NCBI RefSeq assembly: GCF_002775205.1
Contig: NC_036447.1
Coordinates: forward strand, 22,240,501-22,304,500
Length of the DNA: 64,000 bases
From: Xiphophorus maculatus
Taxonomy: Eukaryota; Chordata; Actinopteri; Cyprinodontiformes; Poeciliidae
Direction: 5' to 3'
Part shown: positions 46,990 through 59,859 of the stretch, one piece after another
How the letters are laid out: the number at the start of each line of letters is the position of its first letter
Numbering within the stretch: the first letter of the stretch is position 1
The notes under the pieces: generated by a model
Told to the model about the DNA's origin: nothing
The model's database searches: none
Seen by the model: the letters and a program-made list of their open reading frames with translations, nothing else
Made by a program: the position numbers and the translations under genes

Positions 46990-49120
46990 TCTACTTTCTG
47001 CTCACCGCAACACATTCAAAGTTTTTCAACCCGTCCCTGAAGGCGAGGCTGTAATGATAAATGGGTCTCTGGCTTTTCTGAACGCTTTTGTAATGTCTGC
47101 ATTTACGCTTCACTTGCTTTTCACGCTTTTAAGTTGATTAAAATTTTAGAGCCCATTTTTTAATGATATTTTTTGCTTGAGTATTAATTTTAAAGCTGAC
47201 CTATTAATCCATGACGAGCCAAGCCTCCAGAAGAGTTTAAACTGCTACCCCAGATACTGTCACATGCAGGTCAATGGGTCAATCGGACACATGGCAGTTG
47301 GGGATAAGGGGGGGAATGAATCTACGTAGCAATAATAATATTACTCAAGTCAAAGAAAAAGGTACTGTTCAGTAAAACTACTCTTTTTTAACCTTTTTTC
47401 CAAAAAAACTTACTCAAGTGTATGTAACCAGCACTACCTACTTTTGAACATAACACCAGTAGCCTATGGGCTACTTGTTAACAAGCTTAAGGCGCTTGTT
47501 GCATTAGCTAGTCACCTTTTAGCTAACATTACCTGTATCCAACAGCATTAATCAACTCAGTCGGTTAGTTTGGGAAAAACAGGTTACGACATGTTAACAA
47601 TGGATTAAACAGTTTTAATTGCTGAAAAAAGTGACAGAAGGCACAGATACTGGAAGTGCGGAAGCCCCTATACTGTATCAAATCTTAATAGGAATAACAG
47701 AGAGTTGGTCACTCTGAGGTAAAAACAGCAAACAGCTTCCAGTCCAGGGGGGCCCGGCTGACTGCCGCCGGGCCTGTGGGGTGGAACATCAGTGGTAATT
47801 AGTGACCTGTTTCTTCAAGAATGCCAGGAGAAGAGCGGGACAAAGAGAACATAATGTTTGGGCTCCAAAGAGCCATTAGCTGAAAACAATGCATCTCTCA
47901 GGTCCTGCAAGGCCTGTGCTGGATATTTCTCCTGTTTACCAAAGACGCGACTTTCAGATACTTATTATCTGATTCAGATACTATTTTATTTATTTACTTA
48001 TCAGTTCAAGTGTAGAAATGCCTTTCTGAATATATTTTCAACAGATTGTGATTGTTCATTCAAATCTACAGGATAATATGACCTTCCCTCTGATGCTAAC
48101 TAAAAACATTTCTGATTCCTTTCCACAGTCAGCTGATTGCCTCTCCACACCGAATAGTTCCTATTAAGCTATTCTTAACCGTAAGGTTTTCATTCTCAAA
48201 AAATAGTAAGTTGCCAGAAATTACTTAACAAAAAAAAAAACACACACATCTTGGTACCCTGGCACATGACATACCAAGATGGATTTTTTTTAAAAAAAAT
48301 ATACAAACTGAGTCATAAAATGACCAAATAATAAACTCTATTTTGATACCAGTTCCATCTATGTCAGCAAAATGATTCTCATAAAACATTTTTTCAGAAA
48401 AGAGGAACAACTTCTGCTTCTGTCTTCATGAAGGAAGTTAAACGCAACTAAAAGTATTTTATTCTTGGAGGGATCATCAATATTTGCATGTTTTTATCTT
48501 TCGCTTGTCATCAGCGATAGTTGAGCTTCAATAGATTTGTTCTTAAGAGAAACAAATCCATTTAAGAAAAATAAAAAGACATATTCACTACTTAAATTAA
48601 TATGCAGGATTTTTTTTTTGGTTCCTATTCCTTTGTCACGTTTTCAGTTCAAAAATTCCATGTGAAACCTGTGATTTACTTTTGTGTCACGTTTATGCAG
48701 CATAAAACAAATGATTGAATGACAAAGATGGTAAACAGTCACTAATACAGAATAATACATTTAAACATAATAAACATATGAAATATAACTGTCAATAAGA
48801 TATGTGTTCCTTTCATCTCTACTTGTGTATTTGTATATGTTTTTATTTACATGTGGGCAATATGTAGCTTTTTTTGTATGGATAATAATACGATTGTTTC
48901 GATAAATTCAAGCCACGCAAATGTGTGCAGTGAAAAAGAAACACTAAAGCAACACAAATTTAAACTAAAAATACTTTTTGTAAATTTTGAGACACAGAAA
49001 AATTAATTCTGGATAACAATTGCAATATTTTCAGAGAAGAAAATATTATTTTCTGATTATTTTCAGAGAAGCCACAAATTAAAATCAACTTTCTGGGTAT
49101 TAGTTAAGCGCTAAACCTGC
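46990..49120. other. Intergenic region between loci F/G and H
   Basis: About 2.1 kb with no supported exon. Short A/T runs near 48225-48300 and a GC-rich patch near 47740-47785 are the only visible structures. Confidence 0.35.
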
Positions 49121-49126
49121 TCTCCA

Positions 49127-52100
49127 TCACTTAAATTTATGGAAACCCTCGTTGCAGTAGATGTCCTCAGCTGCTGTGACGTTTTCGTAGTCGCGTTCAT
49201 CTTCGTCCACATCATTGGCGTGATAGGTGGCATGTTGTTGCCTCGAGGCCATCTGCTGTGATCTCATCACCATAGAGTCATGATTCTGATACACCTGAAA
49301 GAAACAGCAGATCACATTTCATCAGTACATGATGCAACAAAGAGGATTTTATAAAGACGCTTTGAAATACACCGATGGACGTGATGTGCAAAAAATGGTA
49401 ATGCTTCGAGTTTTTTCCTCAGTTTCCTTTCATCTGAAAACATTTGAATAATGTGAAAAAGTTCAATATTTTTTTAACCACTCATTGCAGAAAGTGAAAG
49501 TCATACAGCTTAATTACTCATACCGCGAAATATTTTAAGCCTTTATTTCTTGTAAATGTTGTCTATTATAGGCTGTAGCTGATGAAAATCCAAAATTCAA
49601 CATCTCAAAGAATTAGAATATTGTGAAAAATGTACAGCATATTCATATAAAGCTGATTGGAGGGGATTTTTAGACATTTTGGAACAAAATGTCTAAAACT
49701 GGTTCATGTTTTTTGCAAATTATGTATCTTTGGTCAGACGAGACTGAAGTAAAACTTCTTTGGGCTTTATAAAATGTTCTAACCCTGTAGATCACCCTAA
49801 AAACACAGTTCCCCACACTGACACATGGAAGTGGCAGCATTATGCAGTGGGTATGTATTCGTGCAGGAGGTTAAGGGGAAGCGGGTCAGAGTTCAGGCAC
49901 AGATGGACGAAGCTAAAATACAGGGGATTCCTGGGAAATCCTATCAGTTATTATTATCTGATAATAACTGACAATAATAATAACTAATAAATATTCCTTG
50001 ATTTGATCCCCTCCATTGTAGCTCTGATTGTATGTTTACGGTTATTGTCCTGTTGGTGGGCAATAAGTTCATATTGCCCACCCTTTATTGTGCACAAGCG
50101 TAAAAACCTTGACGTCTACAGATGTGGTGTAAACGTATTTGTACGATTGATCACACTTTGACCGCAAAACTTTGGACATTAGTTTTCTTACATCTTCTCT
50201 GCCACACACTTCCTGCGCTTCCACGAAGTCGAGCTTTTTTCCGTCTGCAACGACTCCGATTTCTGGAACAGAACGAAACATGAGGAAACAGCTGTGCACG
50301 CATGCATTTCACCGAACTGAGGACAATTGAGGAAGCTCTAAATTCACCTTGTACTTTGGAACATTTGCTCTTGAAAACCGTGACCAGGATGACAGTCAGC
50401 AGCAACAGCCCACCAACGATGGCAACGAGTGAATAGAGGGCGACGTCTGGAAACCCTGAACAAAGAAAAACAATAAATTAAACACAAAGCTGCGTTGCTT
50501 CCTAGCAACATTCACTGCGGTTCACAAGAACTATAAATCAGTTGCTTTTATTTATTATTATAAGCTCTATTACAATTTGGAAATCCATTACAGAACAGTC
50601 TAAAATACAATGTTTGTCAGAATTTTATAATGCTGGGGGATTGAGCTGATGCAAAGTAATGGAAATGAACAGCCTTTGTCAGCACAACTCGTTTGAAACT
50701 TGGAGCAATAATCTCGTTGCAAATGGCAACGAGATTAGTGTCGTCTTCGCTTTTATTCCCCTCTTTTTATTGACGTCCCTGGAAATCTTAGAATTCTCAC
50801 TGGTTTTGTCGTGGCAAGCTATCGGTTCTGATTCATATCTCAGGTGAGAGTTGAAGTGTAGATCGACCAATAGTTCACCAAACCAGAGCAGAACCTGCAT
50901 TACAGCAGACAAAGCTTCAATCTGTCCATCCATCTCTCTCGCCCATCTTACTAAAACTTGTGAACGAGACACTTGAAAACAACTTGACCCTGTGTGGATT
51001 AGGAAAATAAAATCCAAAAAACTGTAAACCTCTCCTCTCAATTTTTGTACCTTAAACCAATGAAAAAAATGTGTGTTGTGTTTCCTCCCTGGAAAAGGCA
51101 TGACTGAGATATTAACTCACAGTGGCTAAAAATGAGCAAGGCATCAGAGGAGAGTATGTAAATATCACTGTGCTTAAAAAGCATAAGAAGTGTTTTCAAT
51201 ATCAAACTAAAACCAAAACCACAGAACCAGTGTCAAACTAAAACCAAAATCGAAAACATTAGGTTTTAACTGGAACATTTATAAAGTAACAGACGTACCT
51301 TTAGCTTCCACCCTGAAGAAAACCTCCACTAAAATACAAACTCGCCTTACCTTCAATGAGTTCCTCAGAGACCGGCGGGGCAGTTGTCACTCTGCTGCTC
51401 TGGTGCCGAGATACTGTTGAAGAAACCAACAAATTCTCACGAGAGGTTTGGATTTGTGTTGCCCAGAGTCAAACATCTCAGTGAAATTAGAGTTACTGAC
51501 ACACAAAATATCTTTCTCATTTATGGTTTGAACTGAATATTCCTCCACAGGAAACGAGATGATTCTAAACAACCGAGAGTCACGTGAAATAGTGGAAACA
51601 AATTCAGTCGAATTCTGTAGAGGTGTTAAAAGCTCTGAGTTATTTTGTTTTCAGTTTCGTTTGTGGTATTGGGTTTCTGTTATTTTTGACTTTCTCACCC
51701 GTTGTGGTGTCTTGTGTTGGCAACGCCTGAAGCGTTTTCTTTTTGGCCACATTCTGTTCTTCTTCTACTGTAGCAGTCAAAGAAACAGCAGATTGTAAAA
51801 GCAATCACAAGGCTTGCCCGACTCAGTATTACATTTTCTTTGCGATGTTCATGATGGAACTTGGATGGATTTGGAGCAAAGCAGATTTTTTAATGCGAAA
51901 CAATTTTTCCCCATATTTTTATTTTTTTTTATTTTCTAGCTTGTCTTGTTTCAAATGCGATCATATAATTTATGTTTTTTATATTATTGTTCCCATCTGT
52001 TTCATTTTTATCCATCAACATATACAATAAGTAACTTTAGAAGCTTTGCACTTTTGCTAAAAAACTTTTTCAAATAAAAGATATAAATATATATCTTTTG

Positions 52101-54951
52101 CTAGATATATTTACGTAAATTGTCCTTTACTTGTCCTGTGTGCCTCTCACCTACAGACAGATGAAACTGGGTATAATTTCCGACGTTCCACTCTGGCTCT
52201 GAACGGCACCAGTAGGTTCCGTTATCTCCTGCTTCCAGGTGTGTGATTTTAACGGAGAAAGACTCAGAGGAATCACTGTGCACTAAGAACCTGCTTTGAC
52301 CCTTCATCATGTCTGTGCAGTTGCTGCGTTGACTTCCTTTGCAGAGGAACTTCCTGTTGTTTCGGTGATTAGGTGGATAAGGGCACTGCAAGGTTACTTC
52401 ATGTCCTGCAGTTTCTCTAATTATCTTTGACTTCACACAGCACCATTCTGGAAAGTACACAAAATAAAATTATTTAAGGGCCTATGAACACTTTTTTTTA
52501 ATATAAATTTTTCTTCAAAGTCTGTTTATTTGAAAAGTGTTTGACTCTTACGCATTATAAGTACATAAATTTGATCTCTCACCTTTGACCTCCAGCTCAA
52601 CAGCAGAGAAAACATCAAATCCTGAGTTTCTCTGGACTCCACAAAGATACGACCCAGAATCCTTCAGGGTCAGACTGGAAATGGTCACTGTGAATATTCT
52701 TGACTTCCTGTCATCAGAGAGTTTGATTCGTCCATTTTGTGTGTTGCTAGAGGTGATCACTGCCTGCTGTCGACATGTGGAGGGCCGGTTTCCTCTGCAG
52801 AGGAACTTCAGCTTGTCGTCAGACTCAGAGTCGTACGGACAGCTGATGGTCACTGAGCCGCCTTCGTTACCTTGGATGTTGTTCACCGTGCTGCAGCAAC
52901 TGTCTGTAAAAACATTCTCAGATGATGTCGCATGTTGCGGTTAAGCAGCGGCTTCATAAATAGCACATTGCATGGACTCTTTCAACAGCTAATGCTTTCG
53001 CTTTCTCACTTTATTATCACTCGCTGCAGTCGGAGAAAGTGCCTATTAATTTTCTTTGTGCTTTTTAAAACTGCCAATCAAAAATAAATATTAAAAGTAA
53101 TTGCTATATTTCGGGGGCGCCGTGGTGGGGCAGAGGTAAAGCACAACCCATGTAAGGAGGCCTTAGTCCTCGACTCGGACGTCACAGGTTCGAGTCCCAG
53201 TCTGATGACTTTGCCACATGTCTTCCCCATCTTTCGTTACCCACTTTCCCGTCTAACCACTCTCAAATAAAGGCCGCCTGAGTTTAAAAAAAAAGAAGGA
53301 AATAGTTCATTTTAGCGCCACCCTCATTCGCCCCAGACTCCACAGAGATAAAGCACAACTGATCTCTTCATTTGGGCGGACACAGCCATAGATCAGCTTT
53401 TTAATTAAGCATTTTATTTTATTACTGCATGTCTCTCGCTCCTTATGAATCTGAATAAAATCCAGCAGAAATCCTTCCACTGTGTTGCAAGTGTTGCATG
53501 CAGGTGGCTCAGACCTGTGACCGATCTGGAGGAGCGACGCGCAAATGCACACGGGTGTGTCGCTCACCACCGTAAGCAGAAATAGGATGATTTCCAAACA
53601 AAACCAAGCGCTAAACCCTATAGCCTACTTTTCACAAGACAGGAAAATAATGTTGTGATTTTGTTTCATGAGCTATTAGATTAGCACACACATGCAACAA
53701 GCAGAGAACTGCACGACTTTGTGCTTTTGCACCCACTGTTGTTTGCTTATGTGAGCTCCATCAAGGACTTGAAAATACATTTATCTCGTCAGCATGTTTC
53801 ACTGATCAGTTGGCTTCTAAATGCAAATGGTAGAGCTGAATTTAGTTTAGGTTCAGCCAAGTAAAAGCTTCAACCGTGAACATTTCTGATTTTGGTTTCC
53901 TTCCACTTTACATCCATGTGATATTTATTGATGCTCTATAACTTCAAATCACAATAAAATCTGGAAAGCGTTTGGAAATACTTTTCTGGGCGTTGTAGTC
54001 CAAGCTGCTTATTTGCAGTTTGTTATTTGTAGGAGCGTATTTTTTATTGTCAAAAGAAAAACATTCTTTTTTTTCTTTTTTTACCTTAGTAGTTGATCTT
54101 AAAAACAATTCACTAAGTTCATAAAGAACAGTGAGGTTTTCAGTTCTGTATGAAATGAAGCTACACCCTTCTGTGTGTAAGGTGTGTATGTTTTCGCTCT
54201 ATGTTTGCATGTTACTTATATCCCAATGCTTTGTTTGAAATGTTGAAAGTAGCAGCACCGCAAAGGTTTGGTAAACTAATCATTAGGCATGGAGGAAATC
54301 CTGTCATTGTGTTAATTTTAGTCAACTGCCACCCGTTCTGAATATCGCAAACACTTAGAGCCTTGCCCCTTCACACAGTCACAAATCCTGTTTGAAAACT
54401 ATTTAGCAACTTAAATGGTAAAAAAATAAAAAATTACATACCTTGTTTTGTTTCTAGTTTTAACTCGGTGTAAAGATCTTTTCCATTCCTTGTCACTCCA
54501 CACCAATATTTCCCAGCGTCGGCTGACTGAAGGTTAGCAATTGTTGTTGTGAAGATTCTTGTACTTTTGTCATCATAGATGGAGTGTCTGGGTTTATTTG
54601 CTTGTGATGTTGTAATAAGGACGTCGCTGTCCGCGCAGTCGTTCCTACACAGGTACTTTTGATAAGCCTCATAACCCTGAGGATATGAGCAGGAAATATT
54701 CACGTGTGTACCTTCATATCCAAACACACGGATCAAACCTGCAGCGCTGCGCACACAGCTCAGAGCTGCTGGAGAGAGAAGACAACATAAGAAAACATTT
54801 TGAAATCAAAAGTCAGATAACAGCATCAGGGGTTCTCATTCTTTGGCATATTGTCATGTCCTCCCTCCTGACATAGATTTAAGATGTTATATAAAATAGT
54901 TTTAAAAAACTTACAGCACAGAGTGAAGAACAGTTTCTGAAAGCTCCACAT
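49127..54951 (-). CDS. Receptor locus H: three-Ig receptor with two stalk exons and a tyrosine tail
   Basis: Predicted 486-residue receptor, the most complete form of the family here. Exons: leader 54915-54951 (MWSFQKLFFTLC), D1 54442-54768, D2 52583-52903, D3 52151-52447 (EWCCVKSKIIRE), Glu/Lys stalk 51699-51767, Ser/Thr stalk 51351-51413, TM 50348-50455, tail 50192-50262 and 49127-49294. D1 has VFGYEGTHV, KYLCRNDC and DAGKYWCGV; D3 has FLCKGS and GTYWCRSE. The TM is uncharged (YSLVAIVGGLLLLTVILV). The last exon has VYQNHD, RDYENV and DIYCNEG, all YxN-type, and aligns with the two last exons of locus D. Introns are phase 1 to the TM and phase 0 within the tail. It is the outermost receptor on this side of the array. 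Confidence 0.82.
49560..49870 (+). mobile_element. Tc1/mariner DNA transposon remnant
   Basis: The + strand retains typical Tc1 transposase text: gtcagacgagactgaagtaaaa, equivalent to the DETK step, and cacactgacacatggaagtggcagcattatg, equivalent to the VKHGGGSIM step. Frames are broken and no terminal repeats are seen. It lies in the tail intron of locus H. Confidence 0.55.
53112..53290 (+). mobile_element. tRNA-derived SINE
   Basis: The head contains gccgtggtggggcagaggtaaagc (A-box region) and caggttcgagtccc (B-box), then tgccacatgtcttcccc and a ctcaaataaaggcc tail with an A-run at the 3' end. It lies in the D1-D2 intron of locus H. Same family as 23905-24058 and 31768-31946. Confidence 0.75.
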
Positions 54952-54999
54952 CTTTGATCTCTTTCAAAGAAAAAGAAACTCACCAGGAAGTGAACCCAG

Positions 55000-57030
55000 A
55001 ATAAAACTAACACCCACTCTGAAACAATAGCTGGTGCATGATAATCATTCTCACTTCTTCATTATTCAGCTGGGTAATTTTGAGTCGTTGGGGGTCATCA
55101 GATGAGGATTCTTGATCAGAGAGGCTATAATATTCTCTCCCTCAATGTTCTCTCTACAAAGACAACTAAAGTGTTGTCTCATCTATTCAGATCTTTATAA
55201 TAAATTTATGGTACAAATATATAAACTCGGTAAAGTTGTTGTTTTGGGTTTTTTTAAATTCAGTATGTGTGTTGCTTGTGGTTATTTAAGGTTGAAACAA
55301 AACAAAAAAAGAAATAAACCTCTGAATTCACTTTCCTGCATTTTCTACTGCACTTAATTTACCAACCACAGAGGGGCGCTACTGCCTTCCTCTACTGAAG
55401 TAAGGCGCTACAGGGAAGCTGATATGGGGTTTTTAAAATCTATTAAATCCTAATCCTTATTTTGTCTTCTTTATTTTGATCATATAAAGTCGTACCTAGC
55501 TGAATTGAAATGCTTTTTGTAATAAAATCATAAAACAGTGACCTGAGTCTCATTTATTTTCAGGATTCATTGGACGGTGACACATTCTTTCTTTCTTTCA
55601 CTCAAATGGGTTTTGATGATCATGACTTACATAAAACCCAAACTTCAGTTTCTCCGAAAAAAAAATAACCATGTAAACAAATACCATCGTACTAAAAGTA
55701 TGTCAGTGTTGTGGACTAAATACTCTTGCATGCACAAAATGGCCTTTGCTTCACAATCCTCTCAAGAATCTAATAATACTTGCTGCTTGTGCACATTGTT
55801 TCCTTCCATTCAACTTTCCATTAATATGATTGAATGCAGTTGTGACAATGATGATAGCATCATCATTGCATAAGCTATTAAGTGGTCACAAAATTTATGT
55901 ATTGATGAATGTTTTTGGTTTTCTGAATAACAACATTTTCTGAAATAGACGGTTTTAACTGACTGTAACATCAACATTAAAAAACAATCTGTGCGAAGTG
56001 AGTCTTCATAAAGGATTTTCACTTATGGAAATTGTTTTTGATAAAATCATAATTTACTGAAATGCACCTGTAGCATAATGAGCGATTCCTCATATTGAGC
56101 CATTAGTTTCTTGCATAGTTAATAACAAATGTCTTACAGTCTTAAGAACGCTGAACGGACTGAACGGACTGAACGGAGCAGGAATAACTAAAGTACAGTC
56201 TTCAGTTTGACAGGAAACATGGATTTTTAATTTTTTTTTTATCATTTTGTTCTAGATTTGCTGCTGGGTTTGCAATAATTGCACTGCTGAGTGACTCAAC
56301 TTTGAGCAAGCTCCAGCTGTCGGCTCAGACACCAAAATACATCGGTGCAGAGAGGTGTTAACAGTCTCCTCAGTGACTGGCAGGTGTCCACGTCCTTGCT
56401 CCAAAACAAGAGCAAATCGTGAGGCCTCCACGCCACCAGACCGGCCAGTTGGTGCAGAGTTTTTCTGCATGTTGTGTGTGGAGCGTGTGAGATGTAAAGT
56501 GCATCTCTCATGTTCTGCAAACGCGGATGCTATATTTGTTTCCATGTTTCTGAAAGAGATGGCTGCCACATCAGTCCCTGGACTTTGCAGCGTATAGATG
56601 CTGCCACCTGCAGCTGCCACTTGCAAATTGTTTTATAATTTATGGAACATTTGTGTCATTCTGTGGCTCCATATATTAAGATTTGGCTAAAAGCTCTCTA
56701 GGAGGCAACATGTTAGGAAACAGAATATTATTTTCTGCCTTTAAGAGAATGTTATCCCTAAATGTTTTAGATTCAACAAGGGAAAAGAAAACTATGAAGA
56801 CATCCACGATTACAATTTGAATTTGAATATTAGAAGTGTACAACTGCTATGCAAACAAGACTGGTTCATCTTAGATGTTATTACATATTTGAATGATTGA
56901 TAGGCATGAGATAAGTGTGTTAAAGAAACGAGCATGTTCTAAATATGATTAGGAGGATGAACTGGGTTAACAATAAATTATGTGCTTAAAAATATAATTT
57001 GTTACAACTAAGAAAAAAAGCTAAAAATTA
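55000..57030. other. Flank between receptor array and LINE
   Basis: No supported gene. A minus-strand frame at 56252-56626 is open for 124 codons in a locally less AT-rich stretch, but I recognise no domain and see no splice or promoter support. A short direct repeat, gaacggact, occurs in tandem near 56150-56175. Confidence 0.35.
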
Positions 57031-57054
57031 AAATAAGGGTCAGTTAGAGCAGGA

Positions 57055-58312
57055 AGTAAGTCAGGAAGAGCAGTGTGGTTTTCGTCCTGGTCGTGGAACA
57101 CTGGACCAGCTCTACACCCTCGGCAGGGTCCTGGAGTTCGCCCAACTGGTCTACATGTGTTTTGTGGACTTGGAGAAGGCGTTCGACCGTGTCCCTCTGG
57201 GAGCCCCTGTGGGGGGTTCTCTGGGAGTATGGGGTACCGGGCCCTTTGATACGGGCTGTCAGGTCCTTGTATGACCGGTGTCAGAGTCTGGTCCACATTT
57301 CCGGCAGTAAGTAGGGCTCGTTTTCGGTGAGAGTTGGACTCCGCCAGGGCTGCAATTTGTCACAGATTCTGTTCATTTCTTTTATGGACAGAATTTCTAG
57401 ACACAGCCAAGGTGTTGAGGGGATCCGTTTTGGTGGCCTTGGGATCTCATCTCTGCTTTTTGTGGATAATGTGGTCCTTTTGGCTTCATCAGGTCATGAT
57501 CTGCAGCTCTCGCTGGAGCGGTTCACAGCCGAGTGTGAAGCGGCCGGGATGAGGATCAGTGCCTCCAAATCCGAGGCCATGGTCTTGAGCCGGAAAAGGG
57601 TAGAGTGCCTTCTCCGGGTCGGGGGTGGGGGGGATGTCCTGCCCCAAGTGGAGAGTTCAAGTATCTCGGGATCTTGTTTACGAATGAGGGAAGAAGGAAC
57701 GAGAGGTCAACAGGCGGATTGGTGCAGCATCTGCCGTCAAGCGGGCGCTGTACCGGTCCTTCATGGTGAAGAGAGAGCTGAGCCAAAAAGCGAAGCTCTC
57801 GATTTACCGGTCGATCTAAGTTCCCACCCTCATCTATGGTCAGAAGCTTTGGGTCATGACCGAAAGAACGACATCGCGGATACAAGCGACCGAAATGGGT
57901 TTTCTCCGTAGGGTGGCTGGGCTCTCCCTTAGAGATAGGGTAAGAAGCTCAGTCATCCGGGAGGGACTCAGAGTAGAGCCGCTGCTCCTTCACGTCGAGA
58001 GGAGTCATTTGAGGTGGCTCGGGCATCTGGTCAGGATGCCTCCTGGACTCCTCCCTGGTGAGGTTTTCCGGGCACGTCCCACCGGGAGGAGGCCCCAGGG
58101 AAGACCCAGGACACGCTGGAGGGACTATGTCTCTCGGCTGGCCTGGGAACGCCTCAGGATTCCCTCGGAAGAGCTGGAACAAGTGGCCCGGGAGAGGGAA
58201 GTCTGGGCCTCCCTTCTGAAGCTGCTACTGGATCTTTTCTGGATCGCTTTTCTGGACCAAGAAAAGCGACCCGACCCCAAATAAAGTGGAAGAAAATTAA
58301 TGGATGGATGGC
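57055..58312 (+). mobile_element. 5'-truncated LINE, RTE-type (Rex3-like)
   Basis: The + strand begins within the reverse transcriptase (EEQCGFRPGRGTLDQLYTL, then VYMCFVDLEKAFDRV-type text, GLRQGC, FVDNVVLLAS in place of FADDVVLLAS) and continues to the C-terminal region (LSLRDRVRSS, HLRWLGHLVRMP, GRRPQGRPRTRWRDY, LAWERLRIP). The frame is interrupted several times. It ends with a short 3'UTR and a ggatggatgg tail, typical of Rex3/RTE elements with GATG repeats. The clade name is from memory of the protein and tail. Inactive copy. Confidence 0.8.
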
Positions 58313-58619
58313 GAAGTCAGTAAAAAAAGAAACATGTTGTAAAGTTCTTCTATTTTAAATTAATTGGTGCATTTCAAGTGCATTGATGTATTTATTGGGC
58401 CAAGTGCTCACTCAGCTGCTTTTATTTTTAATGATGTCAGTATCGGTTCTCCATACAAATCATCTAGATGTTTAAAGTCTATACAGAGAAGCATGGGAAC
58501 TTTACGAAATACATTTGTCTCCTTATATCATCTCCTCTTTCGCCCCTTTTTTTAGAACCACCCACACACACACAACCTAAAATATTATTCCACCATGTTC
58601 AACAACTGACCCCACCCCT

Positions 58620-59050
58620 GGCCAGCGCATTGCAAAATGTCAGCGCCGTAACCGGGTGTGTGTGGGCGGAAGCGTGTGTGTGTGTTTTCCCCGAGCTCAG
58701 CCATTCCCGTCGCGTCCAGCTGACCGCTCAGCTGTGCCTCTCGCATACTGCAGCACAAACTCTTTTCATATCTCACACGCTCTCGCTCAGAAAGGTTGAC
58801 ATTAAGACCGCCGTGCGGAGGGATAAGTGTATCCCGAATTAGCGGGGATGGCAGGCCGAGCTGGGCCGTTTCCAGGGCCGGTTGTTATGGATGTTGCTGT
58901 TAAGGGGGGAGTTGGGTTTCTGCAGAGTGCTCGGCTTGGAGCTGAGCAGCGCGCAAGACGCGTGTTGAGGTCTTCTCGGACTACAGCCCAACATAAACAC
59001 ACATGCCGCATACGCATCTTTCGGTGAAGACAGGAGGCGTTACACGGACG
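58620..59050. promoter_or_regulatory. CpG-rich island, probable promoter or 5' exon
   Basis: More than thirty CpG dinucleotides by eye in about 430 bp, in a region where CpG is otherwise rare. Both strands are open for 65-70 codons, but neither product is recognisable. No receptor or meteorin exon begins here. A TSS for an unseen non-coding or distant gene is the simplest reading. Confidence 0.4.
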
Positions 59051-59594
59051 GCCCTCTCAGTTTTATAGCATCTATCTTAGACCTTTTTACTACGTCTGGA
59101 TGTCTCCTTCCTGTTCCGTCTTCTGTTACACTACCACTCACATTATTTCATGTTAAATCAGTAGGTCATATAAAAACAAATCACATTTTTGTGCAAAGAC
59201 ACGCATTTTAAAAGACAGTCTGCAAATTTTGAGGCTATGCCCTTGCCTTGTTTAAATTTTTTATGTCGTTGGTGATCACTGAACGATGCTTCATATTTAA
59301 CTTTTGTTGACAACATAATTCTAGTATCTTATTATTATTCTGAAGAGCTGCTTTGATTGTTTTGGTGTTTTATATAATATGAAGTTAGACAGAAAACTGA
59401 AACATTTGTAATATTGGTGTCACTGAAGCCAACGTTATGACAGCACAGTTAGAGACTTAAAGAAGTCAGAAGAAAAGCAACAACACTAGCGTCTCCTCTG
59501 AGTGTGCAGCTATCCGAACACCATGAGGTTTTCACTTCCCGTTGCAAGGTGTTATTTTCCAGGACTAGCAGAGGAATCAGACAAATTTACAATT

Positions 59595-59850
59595 CATCCA
59601 TCCATTGTTTATACTCTCTTATCTTTGCAGGGTCTCTGGAGGGCTGGTGCTCGTCTCCAGCAGCCATTAGGCAAGAGGTGAGGTACTGCCTGGTCACCAG
59701 TCTATCACAGAACAAAAGACACACAGGGCAAACACGCATTCACATAAAGACTAACCAGAACCTTGAGAACCAAGTCATGTTTTTGGACTTTGGGAGGAGG
59801 TTGGCGTGCCCAGAGAGAAACCGCACAAGCATGGATGATTTGTTTGTGAT
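59595..59850 (+). repeat. Common fish interspersed repeat
   Basis: Recognisable text: gtctccagcagccatt, caccagtctatcacagaac, cattcacat, then atgtttttggactttgggagga and cagagagaaaccgcacaagcat. This is a worn copy of a very abundant fish repeat; its class is not certain. Confidence 0.55.
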
Positions 59851-59859
59851 TTCTCTATG

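Noticed and set aside
53112-53290. tRNA gene
   Set aside because: A- and B-box-like blocks are present, but there is no tRNA fold, and the same sequence recurs with SINE tails at other sites.
56252-56626. 124-codon minus-strand open frame
   Set aside because: Composition is not AT-rich, but no family is recognised and no neighbouring exon supports it.
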